64,000 nucleotides of DNA from NCBI RefSeq assembly GCF_024679095.1, contig NC_066509.1, forward strand, positions 20,505,811 to 20,569,810. The letters are read 5' to 3'. The notes below the pieces were generated by a model. The model was not told where the DNA came from, did no database searches, and was given only the letters and a program-made list of their open reading frames with translations. The position numbers were made by a program, and so were the translations under genes. Source of the DNA: Eriocheir sinensis. Lineage: Eukaryota > Arthropoda > Malacostraca > Decapoda > Varunidae. Positions 15,202-39,000 of the stretch are shown here, in pieces (the first letter of the stretch is position 1; each line of letters opens with the position of its first letter).

Positions 15202-16754
15202 GCGCTATTTTATGGGAATTTTGCATCTTTATTTTCATACAAATTTACATTATTTTATTAATATTCGGTGTATTTATTTTGATACGAATTTACATTATTC
15301 TATTTGTTTTTTGTATATACTTTTTTATACATATTTACATTATTTAATGAGTATCTTGCATATATATTTTATACAAATTTATTATCTATTATCTATTTTT
15401 ATACAAATACACATTCTTTTCATGATATTTTGTTTATTTATTTTGACACGAATTTACATTATTTGATATGTATTTTGTATATATATTTTTATACGTATTT
15501 ACATAATTTCATATGTACTTTGTATATATATTTCTATAGAAATCTACTTTATTTTATGTGTATTCGTATATATATTTTGAAACAAATTTACATTGTTTTA
15601 TATGTATTTTTGAATATCTCTTTTAATACAAATTTACCTTACTGTATATGCATTTTGTATATTTATTTCAATACAAATTTAAATATTTTATGTGTATTTT
15701 GGTATATATATTTTTATAAAAAATGCGATAATTTTTAGGAATTTTGCATCTTTATTTTAATACAAATTTACATTATTTTATTGATATTCTGTGTATTTAT
15801 TTTGATACGATTTTACATTATTCTATTTGTTTTTTGTATATAATTTTTTATACACATTTACATTATTTAATGTGTATCTTGCTTATATATTTTATACAAA
15901 TTTACGTTATTTTAAGTGTATTTGTTTCTATATTTTCATTCAAATTTACATTTATTTTAATTCGAAAATACATTATTTTATGTCTATTTTGTATACATTT
16001 TTTTATACGTATTTCCTTCATTTTATGTGTATTTTGTATATATATTTTTATAGAAATCTACGTTTTTTTATTTGTATTCGTATTTTGAAACAAATTTACA
16101 TTGTTTTATATGTATTTTTGCATATCTCTTTAAATACAAATTTACCTTATTGTATGTGCATTTTGTATATTTATTTCAATACAAATTTAAATATTTTATG
16201 TGTATTTTGGTATATATATTTTAATAAGAAATGCGCTATTTTATGGGAATTTTGCATCTTTATTTTCATACAAATTTACATTATTTTATTAATATTCGGT
16301 TTATTTATTTTGATACGATGTTACATTATTCTATTTGTTTTTTTTATATACTTTTTTATACATATTTACATTATTTAATGTTTATCTTGCATATATATTT
16401 TATACAAATTTATTATCTATTATCTATTTTCATACAAATACACATTCTTTTCATGATATTTTGTTTATTTATTTTGACACGAATTTACATTATTTGATAT
16501 GTATTTTGTATATATATTTTTATACGTATTTACATAATTTCATATGTTTTTTGTATATATATTTCTATAGAAATCTACTTTATTTTATGTGTATTCGTAT
16601 ATATATTTTGAAACAAATTTACATTGTTTTATATGTATTTTTGAATATCTCTTTCAATACAAATTTACCTTACTGTATATGCATTTTGAATATTTATTTC
16701 AATACAAATTTAAATATTTTATGTGTATTTTGGTAAATATATTTTTATAAAAAA
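15202..16754 (+). repeat. One and a half higher-order repeat units
   Basis: Markers alternate GCGCTA (15,202), GCGATA (15,725), GCGCTA (16,232) and GCGATA (16,755). Equivalent positions such as 15,304 and 16,335 differ by 1,031 bp, showing tandem HOR amplification in this arm that is absent at 4.0-4.7 kb. Confidence 0.83.
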
Positions 16755-17156
16755 TGCGATAATTTTTGGGAATTTTGTATCTTTATTTTCATACAAATTT
16801 ACATTATTTTATTGATATTCTGTGTATTTATTTTGATGCGATTTTACATTATTCTATTTGTTTTTTGTATATATATTTTTTATACACATTTACATTATTT
16901 AATGTGTATCTTGCATATATATTTTATACAAATTTACGTTATTTTAAGTGTATTTGTTTATATATTTTCATTCAAATTTACATTATTTGATGTGTATTTT
17001 GTATATGTATTTCAATACAAATTTACCTAATTTTATGTATATTTTGTATATTTCTTTTCAAACAAATTTAGATTATTTTTGTGTATTTTTGTATATTGTT
17101 TTATACAAATTTAGATTATTTTATGTACGCATTTACATTATTTAGTGTGTGTTTTG

Positions 17157-17175
17157 TATATATATATATATATAT
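17157..17175. repeat. Short TA run at the expandable monomer
   Basis: 19 bp of TA at the monomer equivalent to 1,456 and to the mirror position 50,793, where the run is 97 bp. Confidence 0.9.
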
Positions 17176-17842
17176 TTGCAAATTTACTTTATTTTATGTG
17201 CATTTTTGTACATATATTTTTATATAAATTTGCGTTATTTGTATATGTTTTCTCATACAATTTTACATTATTTTATTGCTATTTTGTTTATTTATTTTGA
17301 TACGAATTACATGACTATATGTGTATTTTGTACATATTTTGTATACGTATTTAAATTACTTAATGTGTATTTTGTTTATATATTTTTAAACAAATCTACG
17401 TTATTATATGTATTTGTATAAATATTTTGATACAGATTTACATTATTTTATGTATTTTGTATGTACATTTCATTTCAAATTTAGCTTAATTTAGCTGTAT
17501 TTTGTATATATATTTTCATACAAATTTAATTACTCCTGTGTATTTTTGTATATAGTTTTATACAAATTTACGATATTTTATGTGTATTTTGTATATTTAT
17601 ATTTTTACAAATACACATTCTTTTACTGGTATTTTGTTTATTTATTTTTATAGAAATCCACGTTATTTTATGTGTATTCGTATATATATTTTGAAACAAA
17701 TTTACAATGTTTTATATGTATTTTGCATATCTATTTCAATACAAATTTGCAAATTTACTTTATTTTATGTGCATTTGTATATGTTTTTTCATACAAATTT
17801 ACATTATTTTATTGCTATTTTGTTTATTTATTTTGATACAAA

Positions 17843-19279
17843 TGAAAATAGATATACAAAATATTCATAAAATAAACTAAATTTGTATTGAAATATATAT
17901 ACAAAATACATAAAATAATGTAAATTTGTATCAAAATATTTTAACAGATGCGCATAAAATAACGTAAATTTGTTTTAAAATATACAAAATACACATTAAA
18001 TAATGTAAATATGTATAAAAAAATATATACAAAACACAAATAGAATAATGTAAAATCGTATCAAAATAAATACACAGAATATTAATAAAACAATGTAAAT
18101 TTGTATGAAAATAAAGATGCAAAATACCCATTAAATAACGCATTTTTTATAAAAATATATATACCAAAATACACATGTAAAAATTAATTTGTATTAAAAT
18201 AAATATACAAAATACACATACAATAAGGTAAATCTGTATTGAAATAGATATGCAAAATACATATAAAACAATATAAATTTGTTTCAAAATATATATACGA
18301 ATACATATAAAATAACGTAAATTTGTATAAAAATATATATACAAAATACACATAAAATGAAGTAAATACGTATAAGAAAATGTATACAAAATACACATAA
18401 AATAATGTAAATTCGTATTAAAACAAATAAACAAAATACCAATAAAAGAATGTGTTTTTGTATAAATATAAATATACAAAATACACATAAAATAACTTAA
18501 ATTTGTATAAAACTATATACAAAAAAACACAGAAGTAATTAAATTCGTATGAAAATAGATATACAAAATATAGATAAAATAAGCTAAATTTGAATTGAAA
18601 TGTATATACAAAATACATAAAATAATGTAGATTTGTATCAAAATATTTATAAAAATACTCATAAAATAACGCATTTTTTGTTATTTATAAAAATATATAT
18701 ACCAAAATTCACATCAAAAAATTAAATTTGTATTAAAATAAATATACAAAAAACACATTCAATAAGGTAAATTTGTATTGAAATAGATATGCAAAATACA
18801 TATAAAACAATGTAAATTTGTTTCAAAATATATATACGAATACACATAAAATAACGTAGATTTCTATAAAAATATATATACAAAATACACGTAAAATGAA
18901 GTAAATACGTATAAAAAAATGTATACAAAATACACATAAAATAATGTAAATTGGAATCAAAATAAATATGCAAAATACCAATAAAAGAATGTGTATTTGT
19001 ATAAATATAAATATACAAAATACACATAAAATAACGTAAATTTATATAAAACTATATACAAAAATACACAGAAGTATTTTAATTTGTATGAAAATAGATA
19101 TACCAAATAAGGTAAATTCGTTACAAATTCAATAAACATAATTCAGATAAAAGAACGTATATTTGTAGAAAAAATAAATATACAAAATACACATTAAATA
19201 ACGAAAATTTGTATGAAAATATATAAAAAAATAAACAAAAATAATTTAAATTTGTATGAAAATAAATATACAAAATACA
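17843..19279 (-). repeat. Satellite block 10, inverted
   Basis: Inverted monomers, part of the left arm of the large inverted repeat; the mirror copy is 48,613-50,047. 17,845-18,620 also recurs in direct orientation at about 60,640-61,400. The block begins at a GAAAATAGATATAC junction and ends at an ACATGT palindrome. Confidence 0.9.
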
Positions 19280-19281
19280 CA

Positions 19282-19296
<15 letters not shown>
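19265..19296. repeat. Near-perfect palindrome at an orientation switch
   Basis: ATATACAAAATACA and TGTATTTTGTATAT are 14-bp reverse complements separated only by CA. The switch point is therefore a monomer cut in its core and joined head to head. The same junction is at about 48,612 (inverted) and 57,588. Confidence 0.9.
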
Positions 19297-25770
<6,474 letters not shown>

Positions 25771-25784
25771 TATGTATATGTATA

Positions 25785-28700
25785 GAAAATACAAATGAAA
25801 TAATCTAAATTCGTATCGAAATAAATGAACAAAATACCGATAAAATAATGTAATTTTGAATGAAAATATATATAAAAAAATACACATAAAATAACGTAAA
25901 TACAAATAAATATATACACATAAAATGATTTGAATTTGAATGAAAATAGATATAAAAATAAACTTAAAATAAGGCAAATTTATAATGAAATATATATACA
26001 AAATTCAAATAAAATAATGTAGATTTGTTTCAAAATATATATACGAATACACATAAAATAACGTAGATTTCTATAGAAATATATATACAAAATATTCATG
26101 AAATGTTGTAAATACGTATAAAAATATATATACTAAATACACTTTAAATAATGTAAATTCGTGTCAAAATAAATAATTAAAATATCAATAAAAGAATGTG
26201 TATTTGTATGAAAATACATATACAAAATACACATAAAATAACGTGAATTTGTATAAAATATATATAAAAAATACTCATTAAATAAACAAAATACCAATAA
26301 AAGAATGTGTATTTGGATAAATATAAATATACAAAATACACATACAAAATAAACATAAAATAAGGTAGATTTGTAATAAAATATATGTACAAAATACACA
26401 TACAATAATGTAAATTTATATGAAAATATATATACAAATACACATAAAATACCATGAATTTGTATAAAAAATTATCTTCAAAATAAATATTAAATAATGT
26501 AAGAGCGTATAAAAATGTATATACAAAGTACATATAAAATGAAAATTAAGATGCAAAATACCTATAAAATAACGCATTTTTTTTTATAAAATTATTGATA
26601 CCAAAATACACATAAAATATTTGAACTTGTATTAAAATAAATATACAAAATGCACCTACAATAAGGTAAATTTGTATTGAAATAGATATGGAAAATACAT
26701 ATAAAATTAAGTAAATACGTATAAAAAAATGTAAACAAAGTACACATAAAATAATGTAAATTCGTATAAATGTAAATAAACAATATACCAATAAAAGAAT
26801 GTGTATTTGTATAAATATAAATATACAAAATGCACATAAAATAACGTAAATTTAAATAAAACTATATACATAAAATAACGCAAATTTCTATAAAAATATA
26901 TGTACAAAAATGAACATTAGATAAATTTGCATAAAAATATATATACAAAACACACATTAGATAATGTAAATGAGTATAAAAATATGTATACAAAATACCT
27001 ATAAAATAATCTAAATTCGTATCGAATTAAATGAAGAAATACCAATAAAATAATGTAATTTTGGATGAAAATATATATACAAAATACACATAAAATAACC
27101 TAAATACAAATACAAATATACACATAAAATAATTTAAAATTGAATGAAATAAATATACAAAATAAACATAAAATAAGGTAAATTTGTAATGAAATATTTG
27201 AAAAAATACACATAAAATAATATAAATTTGTATGAAAATATATATACAAATACGCATTAAATAACATGAATTTGAATAAAATTTGTATCAAAATATATAC
27301 TTATACACACAATAAAATAACGTAATTTTTTTATGAAAATGTATATACAAAATACACATAAAATAATTTAAATACGTAGAAAAATATATATACAAAAAAC
27401 ACATAAAATAGTGTAAATATGTATGAAAATATATAAACAAATACACATAAAATAATGTAAATTCGGATAAAAAATATATACAAAATTAACATTAAATAAT
27501 GTAAATATATATATAAAAAAAATATATACAAAAAACACATAGAATAATGTTAAATCGTATCAAAATAAATAAAGAGAATATCAATAAAATAATGTAAATT
27601 TGTATGAAAATAAAGATGCAAAATATCCATATAATAACGCATATTTGCATAAAAATATATATACAAAAATAAATATAAAATAATTAAATTTGTATTAAAA
27701 TAAATATACAAAATGCACGTACAATAAAGTAAATTTTTTAATGAAATAGATATGCAAAATACACATTAATAATGTAAATTTGTATCAAAATATATATATG
27801 AATACTCATAAAATAGAGTAAATTACTATGAAAATATACATACAAAATAGATATACAAAATACACATATAACTAGTTAAATTTGTATTTAAATACATGTA
27901 CAAAAAACACATAAAATAATGTAGATTTGTATGAAATGAAAACAAATACATTTTATATAAAATATATATACAAAATACACATAGAATAATGTAAAATCAT
28001 ATCAAAATAAATACACAGAATATCAATAAGGTAATGTAAATTTGTATGAAAATAAAGATGCAAAATACCCATAATATAAAGCATATTTTTATAAAAATAC
28101 ATATACAAAAATACACATAGATTAATCAAATTTGTATTAAAATTAATATACAAAATGCACATACAATAAGGTAAATTTGTATTAAAAAAATATGCAAAAT
28201 ACACATAAAACAATGTAAATTTGTTTCAAAATATATATACGAATACACATAAAATAACGCAGATTTCTATAGAAATATATATACAAAATACACTTGAAAT
28301 AATGTAAATACGTATAAAAAAATATATATAAAATACACATTAAATAATGTTAATTCGTGTCAAAATAATTAAACAAAATATCATGAAAAGAATGTGTATT
28401 TGTATGAAAATAGATTTACAAAATACACACAAAATAACCTAAATTTGTATAAAACTATATACAAAAATACACAAAAATAATTTAAACTTGTATGAAAATA
28501 AATATTCAAAAAACATATAAAATTAGGTAAATTTGTATTGAAATACATATACAAAATACACATAAAATAATGTAAATTTGAATGAAAATATATAAACATA
28601 TAGACTTAAAATAACGTAAATTTGTATCAAATATATATACAAAAAACACATTAAATAATGTAAATATGAATAAAAAAATATATACAAAACACAAATAAAA

Positions 28701-29160
28701 TAATGTAAAATCGTATCAAAATAAATACAGAAAATATTAATAAAATAATGTAAATTTGTATGAAAATTAAGACGCAAAATACCCATAAAATAATCCATTT
28801 TTTATAAAAATATATATACAAAAAAACATAAAATATTTGATTTTGTATTAAAATAAATAGATATACAAAATACTCATAAAATAAGCTAAATTTGAATTAA
28901 AATATATATACAAAATACATAAAATAATGTAAATTTGTATCAAAATACTTATACAAATACACATACAATAACGTAAATTTGTATAAAAATATATAAACAA
29001 AATACACATTAAATAATGTAAATACGTATAAAAAAATGTAAAAAATACACAAATAATCATGTAATTCGTATCAAAATAAATAGACAAAATACCAATAAAA
29101 TAATGTAAATTTCTATGAGAAAACATATACAAAATACACATAAATAACGCAAATATCAAT
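25785..29160 (-). repeat. Satellite block 12, inverted
   Basis: Inverted monomers. The part to about 27,345 is the inner end of the left arm (mirror 40,311-41,962). Beyond it, 28,080-29,160 duplicates 12,437-13,500. A deletion-like join at about 26,536, where a marker monomer runs straight into CATATAAAATGAAAATTAAG, is present in mirror form at about 41,195. Confidence 0.9.
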
Positions 29161-29174
29161 AAAACTATATATAA

Positions 29175-29937
29175 TATAATATATTTTTATACATATTTAA
29201 AATATTTAATGTATATTTTGTATATATATTTTATCCAAATTTACATTATTTTATATGTATTTGTTTATATATTTTCATACAAATTTACATTATTTTATGT
29301 GAGTTTTGTATATGTATTTCAATACAAATTTGCCTAACTTTATGTGTATTTTGCATATCTATTTTCAAACATTTGAATTATTTTTGTGTATTTTTGTATA
29401 TATTTTTATACAAATTTTAGTTATTTTATTTGTTTTTTGTATATATATTTTCCTACAAATATACATTATTTTATTGGAATTTTCATACGCATTTACATTA
29501 TTTAATATTTATTTTGAGTATAATTTTATACAAATTCATGGTATTTTATGTGTATTTGTATATATATTTTCATATAAATTTACATTATTTTATGTGTATT
29601 TTGTACGTATATTTTATTACAAATTTACCTTATTTTATGTTTATTTTGTATATGTATTTTGTAAATATATTTTATTACAAATTTACCTTATTTTATGTTT
29701 ATTTTGTATGTGTATTTTGTACATTTATATTTATACAAATACACATTCTTTTATTGGTATTTTGTTTATTTATTTTGTTTCGAATTTACATTATTTTATG
29801 TGTATTTTGTTTACATTTTTTTATACGTATTTACTTAATTTTATGTGTATTTTGTATATATATTTTTATAGAAATCTACGTTATTTTATGTGTATTCGTA
29901 CATATATTTTGAAACAAATTTACATTGTTTTATATGT
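29175..29937 (+). repeat. Satellite block 13, forward
   Basis: Forward monomers. The first ~310 bp belongs to the duplicate of 13,515-13,823. After a change at about 29,484 the rest resembles 63,300-63,720 in the same orientation. It ends at TATATGTACAATAAGG. Confidence 0.87.
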
Positions 29938-32373
29938 ACAATAAGGTAAATTTGTATTGAAATAGATATGCAAAATACATATAAAGCAATGTAAATTTGT
30001 TTCAAAATATGTATACGAATACACCTAAAATAACGTAGATTTCTTTAAAAATATATATACAAAATACACATAAAATGAAGTAAATACGTATAAAAAAAGT
30101 ATACAAAATACACATAAAATAATGTAAATTCGTATCAAAATAAATAAACAAAATACCAATAAAAGAATGTGTATTTGTATAAATATAAATATACAAAATA
30201 CACATAAAATAACGTAAATTTATATAAAACTATATACAAAAATACACAGAAGTAATTAAATTTGTATGAAAATATATACAAAACACACAGAAAATAAGCT
30301 AAATTTGAATTGAAATATATATACAAAATACATGAAATAAAATAAATTGGTATCAAAATATTTATACAAATACACATATAATAACGTAAATTTGTATGAA
30401 AATATATAAACAAAATACACATTAAATAATGTAAATACGTATAAAAAAATGTGTACAAAATAAACATATAATCATGTAAATCGATTTAAAATAAATAAAC
30501 AAAATACCAATAAAAGAATGTGTATTTGGATAAATATAAATATAGAAAATACACATACAAAATAAACATAAAATAAGGCAAATTTGTAATGAAATATATG
30601 TACAAAATACACATAAAATAATGTAAATTTATATGAAAATATATATACAAATACACATAAAATACCCTTAATTTGTATAAAATTATATACTCAAAATAAA
30701 TATTAAATAATGTAAATGCGTATAAAAATATATATAAAAAGTACATATAAAATAATGTAAATTCGTATCAATATAAATCAACAAAATACCAATAAAATAA
30801 TATATATTTGAATGAAAATAGATTTACAAAATACACATAACACAACTAAAATTTGTATTGAAATATATACAAAAATACATAAAATTAATTTGAGTTTGTA
30901 TGAAAATAGATATTCAAAATACACATAAAACTAGGTAAATTTCTTTTGAAATATATATACAAAATACCCATAAAATATTGTAAATTTGTGTCAAAATATA
31001 TAAACAAATACACATAAAATAACGTAAATTTGTATGAAAAATATTTACAAAATACACATAGAATAATGTCAGATCGTATCAAAATGAATGAGCAGAATAT
31101 CAATAAAATAACGTAAATTTGTATGAAAATAAAGATGCAAAATACCCATAAAATAAAGCATATTTTTATAAAATACATATACAAAAATACACATAGAATA
31201 ATTAAATTTGTATTAAAATTAATATACAAAATGCATATTCAATAAGTTAAATTTGTATTGAAAAAATATGCAAAATACACATAAAAGCGTAAATTTGTTT
31301 AAAAATCTATATACGAATACACATAATATAACGTAGATTTCTATAGAAATATATACAGAAAATACACATGAAATGATGTAAATACGTATAAAAATATATA
31401 TACAAAATACACATTAAATAATTTAAATTCTCGTCAAAATAAATAAACAAAATATCAATAAAAGAATGTGTATTTGTATGAAAATAGAAATATTAAATAC
31501 TCATAAAATAACCTAAGTTTGTATAAAACTATATACAAAAATACACAAAAATAATTTAAATTTGTATGAAAATAAATATACAAAATACACATAAAATTAG
31601 GTAAATTTGTATTGAAATACATATACAAAATACACATAAAATAATGGAAGTTTGAATGAAAATATATAAACATATACACTTAAAATAACGTAAATTTGTA
31701 TCAAATATATATACAAAATACTAATTAAATAATGTAAATATGTATAAAAAAATATATACAAAACACAAATAGAATAACGTAAAATCGTATCAAAATAAAT
31801 ACACAGAATATTAATAAAATAATGTAAATTTATATGAAAATAAAGATGCAAAATAGTTATAAAATAACGCATTTTCTTATAAATATATATATACCAAAAT
31901 ACACATAAAATATTAAAATTTGTATTAAAATAAATAAAAAAAATGCACATACTGTAAGGTAAATTTGTATTGAAATAGATATGCAAAATACATATACAAA
32001 ATACTAATTAAATAATGTAAATATGTATAAAAAAATATATTCAAAACACAAATAGAATAATGTAAAATCGTATCAAAATAAATACACAGAATATTAATAA
32101 AATAATGTAAATTTGTATGAAAATAAAGATGCAAAATAGCCATAAAATAACGTATTTTTTATAAATATATATATACCAAAATACACATAAAATATTAAAA
32201 TTTGTATTAAAATAAATATAAAAAATGCACATACTGTAAGGTAAATTTGTATTGAAATAGATATGCAAAATACATATAAAACAATGTAAATTTGTTTCAA
32301 AATATATATACAAAGACACATAAAATAACGTTGATTTCTTTAAAAATATATACAAAATACACATAAAATGAAG
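29938..32373 (-). repeat. Satellite block 14, inverted
   Basis: Inverted monomers. 30,550-31,575 copies 11,280-12,300. A tandem pair of near-identical segments lies at about 31,690-31,980 and 32,000-32,270, with matching CATACTGTAAGG at about 31,947 and 32,230. Confidence 0.87.
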
Positions 32374-32453
32374 TATTTGATATATATTTTTTTATACTTA
32401 TTTCTATAATTTTATATGTATTTTGAATATATATTTTCATAGAAATTTACTCT
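32374..32453 (+). repeat. Short forward insert, copy of 25.69 kb
   Basis: About 80 bp of forward monomers, matching 25,688-25,770 including the TTGATATATAT and ACTCTATATG ends. The following inverted sequence also matches 25,785 to about 26,250 (offset about 6,686 bp), so the insert came with its right-hand junction. Confidence 0.87.
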
Positions 32454-32467
32454 ATATGTATATGTAT

Positions 32468-34968
32468 AGAAAATACACATGAAATAACCTAAATTCGTAT
32501 CGAAATAAATGAACAAAATACCGATAAAATAATGTAATTTTGAATGAAAATATATATAGAAAATACACATAAAATAACGTAAATACAAATAAATATATAC
32601 ACATAAAATGATTTGAATTTGAATGAAAATAGATATAAAAATAAACTTAAAATAAGGCAAATTTATAATGAAATATATATACAAAATACACATAAAATAA
32701 TGTAGATTTGTTTCAAAATATATATACGAATACACATAAAATAACGTAGATTTCTATAGAAATATATATACAAAATACACATGAAATGTTGTAAATACGT
32801 ATAAAAATATATATACAAAAAACACATTAAATAATGTAAACTCGTGTCAAAATAAATAATTAAAATATCAATAAAAGAATGTGTATTTGTATGAAAATAC
32901 ATATACAAAATCACATAAAATAACGTAAATTTGTATAAAACTATATATAAAAATACACAAACATAAGTTAAATTTGTATGAAAATAAATATACAAAATAC
33001 ACATAAAATTAGGTAAATTTGTAAGGAAATACATATATCAAATACACATAAAATAATGTAAATCTGAATGAAAATATATAAACAAATACACTTAAATTAA
33101 CATAAATTTGTATAAAATATATATAAAAAATACTCATTAAATAATGTAAATATGTATAAAAAATATATATACAAAACACAAATAGAATAATGTAAAATCG
33201 TATTAAAATAAATACACAGAATGTAAATAAAATAATGTAAATTTGTATGAAAATAAAGATGCAAAATACCCATAAAATAACGCATTTTTTATAAATATAC
33301 AAAATACACATTAAAGGATGTAAATACGTATAAAAATATATATACAAAATACACATTAAATAATGTAAATTCGCGTCAAAATAAATAAACAAAATGTCAA
33401 TAAAAGAATATGTATTTGTATGAAAATAAATATACAAAATACACATAAGATAACATACATTTGTATAAAACTATATTCAAAAATACACAAAAATAATTTT
33501 AATTTGTATGAAAATATATATACAAAATACTCATAAAATTAGGTAAATTTGTATTGAAATACATATACAAAATACACATAAAATACTGTAAATTTGAATG
33601 AAAATACATAAACAAATACACTTAAAATAACGTAAATTTGTATAAAAAAAATATATACAAAACACAAATAGAATAATGTAAAATCGTATCAAAATAAATA
33701 CACAGAATATTAATAAAATAATGTAAATTTGTATGAAAATAAAGAAGCAAAATACTCATAAAATATATATACAAAAATACACATAAAAAAATTTATTTGT
33801 ATTAAAATAAATATACAAAATACACATACAATAAGGTAAATCTGTATTGAAATAGATATGCAAAATACATATAAAACAATGTAAAGTTGTTTAAAAATAT
33901 ATATACGAATACACATACAATAACGTAGATTTGTATAAAAATATATACAAAATACACATAAAATGAAGTAAATACGTATAAAAAAATGTATACAAAATAC
34001 ACATAAAATAATGTAAATTCGTATCAAAATAAATAAACAAAATACCAATAAAAGAATGTGTATTTGTATAAATATATATATATATATATACAAAATACAC
34101 ATAAAATAACGTAAATTTGTCAAAAACTATATACAAAAAATAAAGAGAAGTAATAAAATTCGTATGAAAATTGATATACAAAATACAGATAAAATAAGCT
34201 AAATTTGAATTGAAATGTATATACAAAATACATAAAATGATGTAAATTTGTATCAAAATATTTATAAAAATACATATAATAACGTAAATTTGTTTAAAAA
34301 TATATAAACAAAATACACATTAAGTAATGTATATACGTATAAAAAATATGTACAAAATACACATATAATCATGTAATTCGTATCAAACTAAATAAACAAA
34401 ATAGCAATAAAATAATGTAAATTTGTATGAGAAAACATATACAAATACATATAAAATAACGATAATTTCTATAAAAATATATGTCCAAAAATGAACGTAA
34501 AATAAATTAACTTTACAAAATACACATAACATAACTAAAATTTTATTAAAATATATACAAAAATACATAGAAATAATTTGAGTTTGTATGAAAATAGATA
34601 TACAAAATACACATAAATCTAGGTAAATTTCTTTTGAAATGTATATACAAAATACCCATAAAATATTGTAAATTTGTGTCAAAATATATAAAGAAATACA
34701 TATAAAATAACGTAAATTTGTATGAAAAATATATACAAAATACACATAGAATAATGTTAATTCGTATCAAAATGAATGAGCAGAATATCAATAAAATAAT
34801 GTAAATTTGTATGAAAATAAAGATGCAAAATACCCAAAAAATAAAGAATATGTTTATAAAAATACAGATACAAAAATACATATCGAATAATTAAATTTGT
34901 ATCAAAATTAATACACAAAATGCGTATATAATAAGGTAAATTTGTATTGAAAAAATATGCAACATACA
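32468..34968 (-). repeat. Satellite block 16, inverted
   Basis: Inverted monomers around the midpoint of the large inverted repeat. The first ~470 bp duplicates 25,785-26,250. A short TA run of about 19 bp is at 34,072. The midpoint itself shows no special sequence. Confidence 0.88.
34072..34090. repeat. Short TA run
   Basis: 19 bp of TA within an inverted monomer; no long equivalent recognised. Confidence 0.85.
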
Positions 34969-35062
34969 CGTTTACTCATACAAATTTATATTATTTTATT
35001 GGCATTTTGTTTATTTATTTTGATACGAATTACATGATTATATGTGTATTTTGTACATTTTT
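34969..35062 (+). repeat. Short forward insert, first copy
   Basis: About 94 bp of forward monomers beginning CGTTTACTCATAC. It is the left copy of a 367-bp tandem duplication whose right copy starts at 35,336. Confidence 0.88.
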
Positions 35063-35063
35063 T

Positions 35064-35335
35064 TAAACATAAAATCACGTAGATTTGTATGAAAAATATA
35101 TACAAAATACACATAGAATAATGTCAATTCGTATCAAAATGAATGAGCAGAATATCAATAAAATAATGTAAATTTGTATGAAAATAAAGATGCAAAATAC
35201 CCAAAAAATAAAGCATATGTTTATAAAGATATAGATACAAAAATACACATCGAATAATTAAATTTGTATTAAAATTAATATACAAAATGCGTATATAATA
35301 AGGTAAATTTGTATTGAAAAAATATGCAACATACA
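35064..35335 (-). repeat. Satellite block 18, inverted
   Basis: About 270 bp of inverted monomers, a near-copy of 34,697-34,968 at an offset of 367 bp. It is also the reverse complement of about 39,001-39,272. Confidence 0.88.
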
Positions 35336-36893
<1,558 letters not shown>

Positions 36894-37358
36894 TACATAG
36901 AATAATGTAAAATCGTATCAAAATAAGTACACAGAATATCAATAAAATAATTTTAATTTGTATGAAAATAAAGATGCAAAATACCTATAATTTTTTTTTA
37001 AATACATATACAAAAATATACATAGAATAATTAAATGTGTTAAAATTAATATACAAAATGCACATACAATAAGGTAAGTTTGTATTGAAAAAAAAGCAAA
37101 ATACACATAAAACAGTGTAAATTTGTTTCAAAATATATATACGAATACACATAAAATAACGTTGATTTCTATAGGAATATATATACAAAATACACATGAA
37201 ATGATGTAAATACGTATAAAAATATATACAAAATACACATTAAATACTGTAAATTCGCGTCAAAATAAATAAACAAAATATCAATAAAAGAATGTGTATT
37301 TGTATGAAAATATATATATACAAAATACACATAAAATAACCTAAATTTGTATCAAACT
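36894..37358 (-). repeat. Satellite block 20, inverted
   Basis: Inverted monomers in the spacer of the 35-39 kb inverted repeat; it parallels the start of block 6 (10,300 onward). Confidence 0.85.
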
Positions 37359-37902
37359 ATTTTTATTTTATGTGTATTTTGTATATATATTTTTGTAGAA
37401 ATCTACGTTTTTTTATTTGTATTCGTATATATATTTTGAAACAAATTTACATTGTTTTATATGTATTTTTGCATATCTCTTTCAATACAAATTTACCTTA
37501 TTGTATATGCATTTTGTATATTTATTTCAACACTAATTTAATTTTAATTTAATATATTTTTATAAGAAATGCGCTATTTTATGGGAATTTTGCATTTTTA
37601 TTTTCATACAAATTTACATTATTTTATTAATATTCGGTGTATTTATTTTGATACGATTTTACATTATTCTATTTGTTTTTTGTATATACTTTTTTATACA
37701 TATTTACATTATTTAATGTGTATCTTGCATATATATTTTATACAAATTTATTATCTATTATCTATTTTCATACAAATACACATTCTTTTCATGATATTTT
37801 GTTTATTTATTTTGACACTAATTTACATTATTTGATATGTATTTTGTATATATATTTTTATACGTATTTACATAATTTGATATGTATTTTGTATATATAT
37901 TT
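37359..37902 (+). repeat. Satellite block 21, forward
   Basis: Forward monomers resembling the 15.0-15.5 kb HOR (marker GCGCTA at about 37,570, followed by the TTATCTATTATCTATT variant at about 37,750). It ends abruptly at TTTAATAGATATTC. Confidence 0.86.
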
Positions 37903-38411
37903 AATAGATATTCAAAATACATATAAAATAACCTAAATTTGTATCAAACTATATACAAAAATACACAAAAATATTTTAAATTTGTATGAAAATAAATATA
38001 CAAAATACAAATAAAATTAGGTAAATTTGTATGGAAATACATATACAAAATACACATAAAATAATGTAAATTTGAATGAAAATACATAAACAAATACACT
38101 TAAAATAACGTAAATTTGGATAAAAAAATATATACAAAACACAAATAGAATAATGTAAAATCGTATCAAAATAAATACACAGAATATTAATAAAATAATG
38201 TAAATTTGTATGAAAATAAAGAGGCAAAATACCCATAAAATAACGCATTTTTTTTATTTATAAAAATATATATACCAAAATACACATAAAAAAATTAGAT
38301 TTGTATTAAAATAAATATATCAAAAACACACACAATAAGGTAAATTTGTATTGAAATAGATACGCAAAATACATATAAAGCAATGTAAATTTGTTTCAAA
38401 ATATGTATATA

Positions 38412-38520
<109 letters not shown>

Positions 38521-39000
38521 AAATACACATAAAATTAAGTAAATACGTATAAAAAAATGTATACAAAATACACATAAAATAATGTAAATTCGTATCAAAA
38601 TAAATAAACAAAATACCAATAAAAGAATGTGTATTTGTATAAATATAAATATACAAAATACACATAAAATAACGTAAATTTATATAAAACTATATACATA
38701 AATACACAGAAGTAATCAAATTTGTATGAAAATATATACAAAATACACACAAAATAAGCTAAATTTGAATTGAAATATATATACAAAATACATGAAATAA
38801 AGTAAATTTGTATCAAAATATTTATACAAATACACATATAATAACGTAAATTTGTATGAAAATATGTAAACAAAATACACATTAAATAATGTAAATACGT
38901 ATAAAAAAATGTGTACAAAATACATATATAATCATATAATTCGTATCAAAATAAATAAACAAAATACCAATAAAATAATATAAATTTGTATGAGTAAACG
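38521..39000 (-). repeat. 480-bp inverted repeat, left arm
   Basis: Pairs with 39,754-40,233 at a constant sum of 78,754. GAGTAAACG at 38,992-39,000 faces CGTTTACTC at 39,754-39,762. Confidence 0.87.

Larger units (their letters stand above)
13515..17842 (+). repeat. Satellite block 9, forward
   Basis: Forward monomers. From about 14,650 it is the start of the left arm of the large inverted repeat. GCG markers at 15,202, 15,725, 16,232 and 16,755 give HOR steps of 523, 507 and 523 bp; two full ~1,031-bp HOR copies lie in tandem (15.2-16.2 and 16.2-17.3 kb). The longest open frame in the window (13,899-14,741) lies here and is a satellite artefact. Confidence 0.9.
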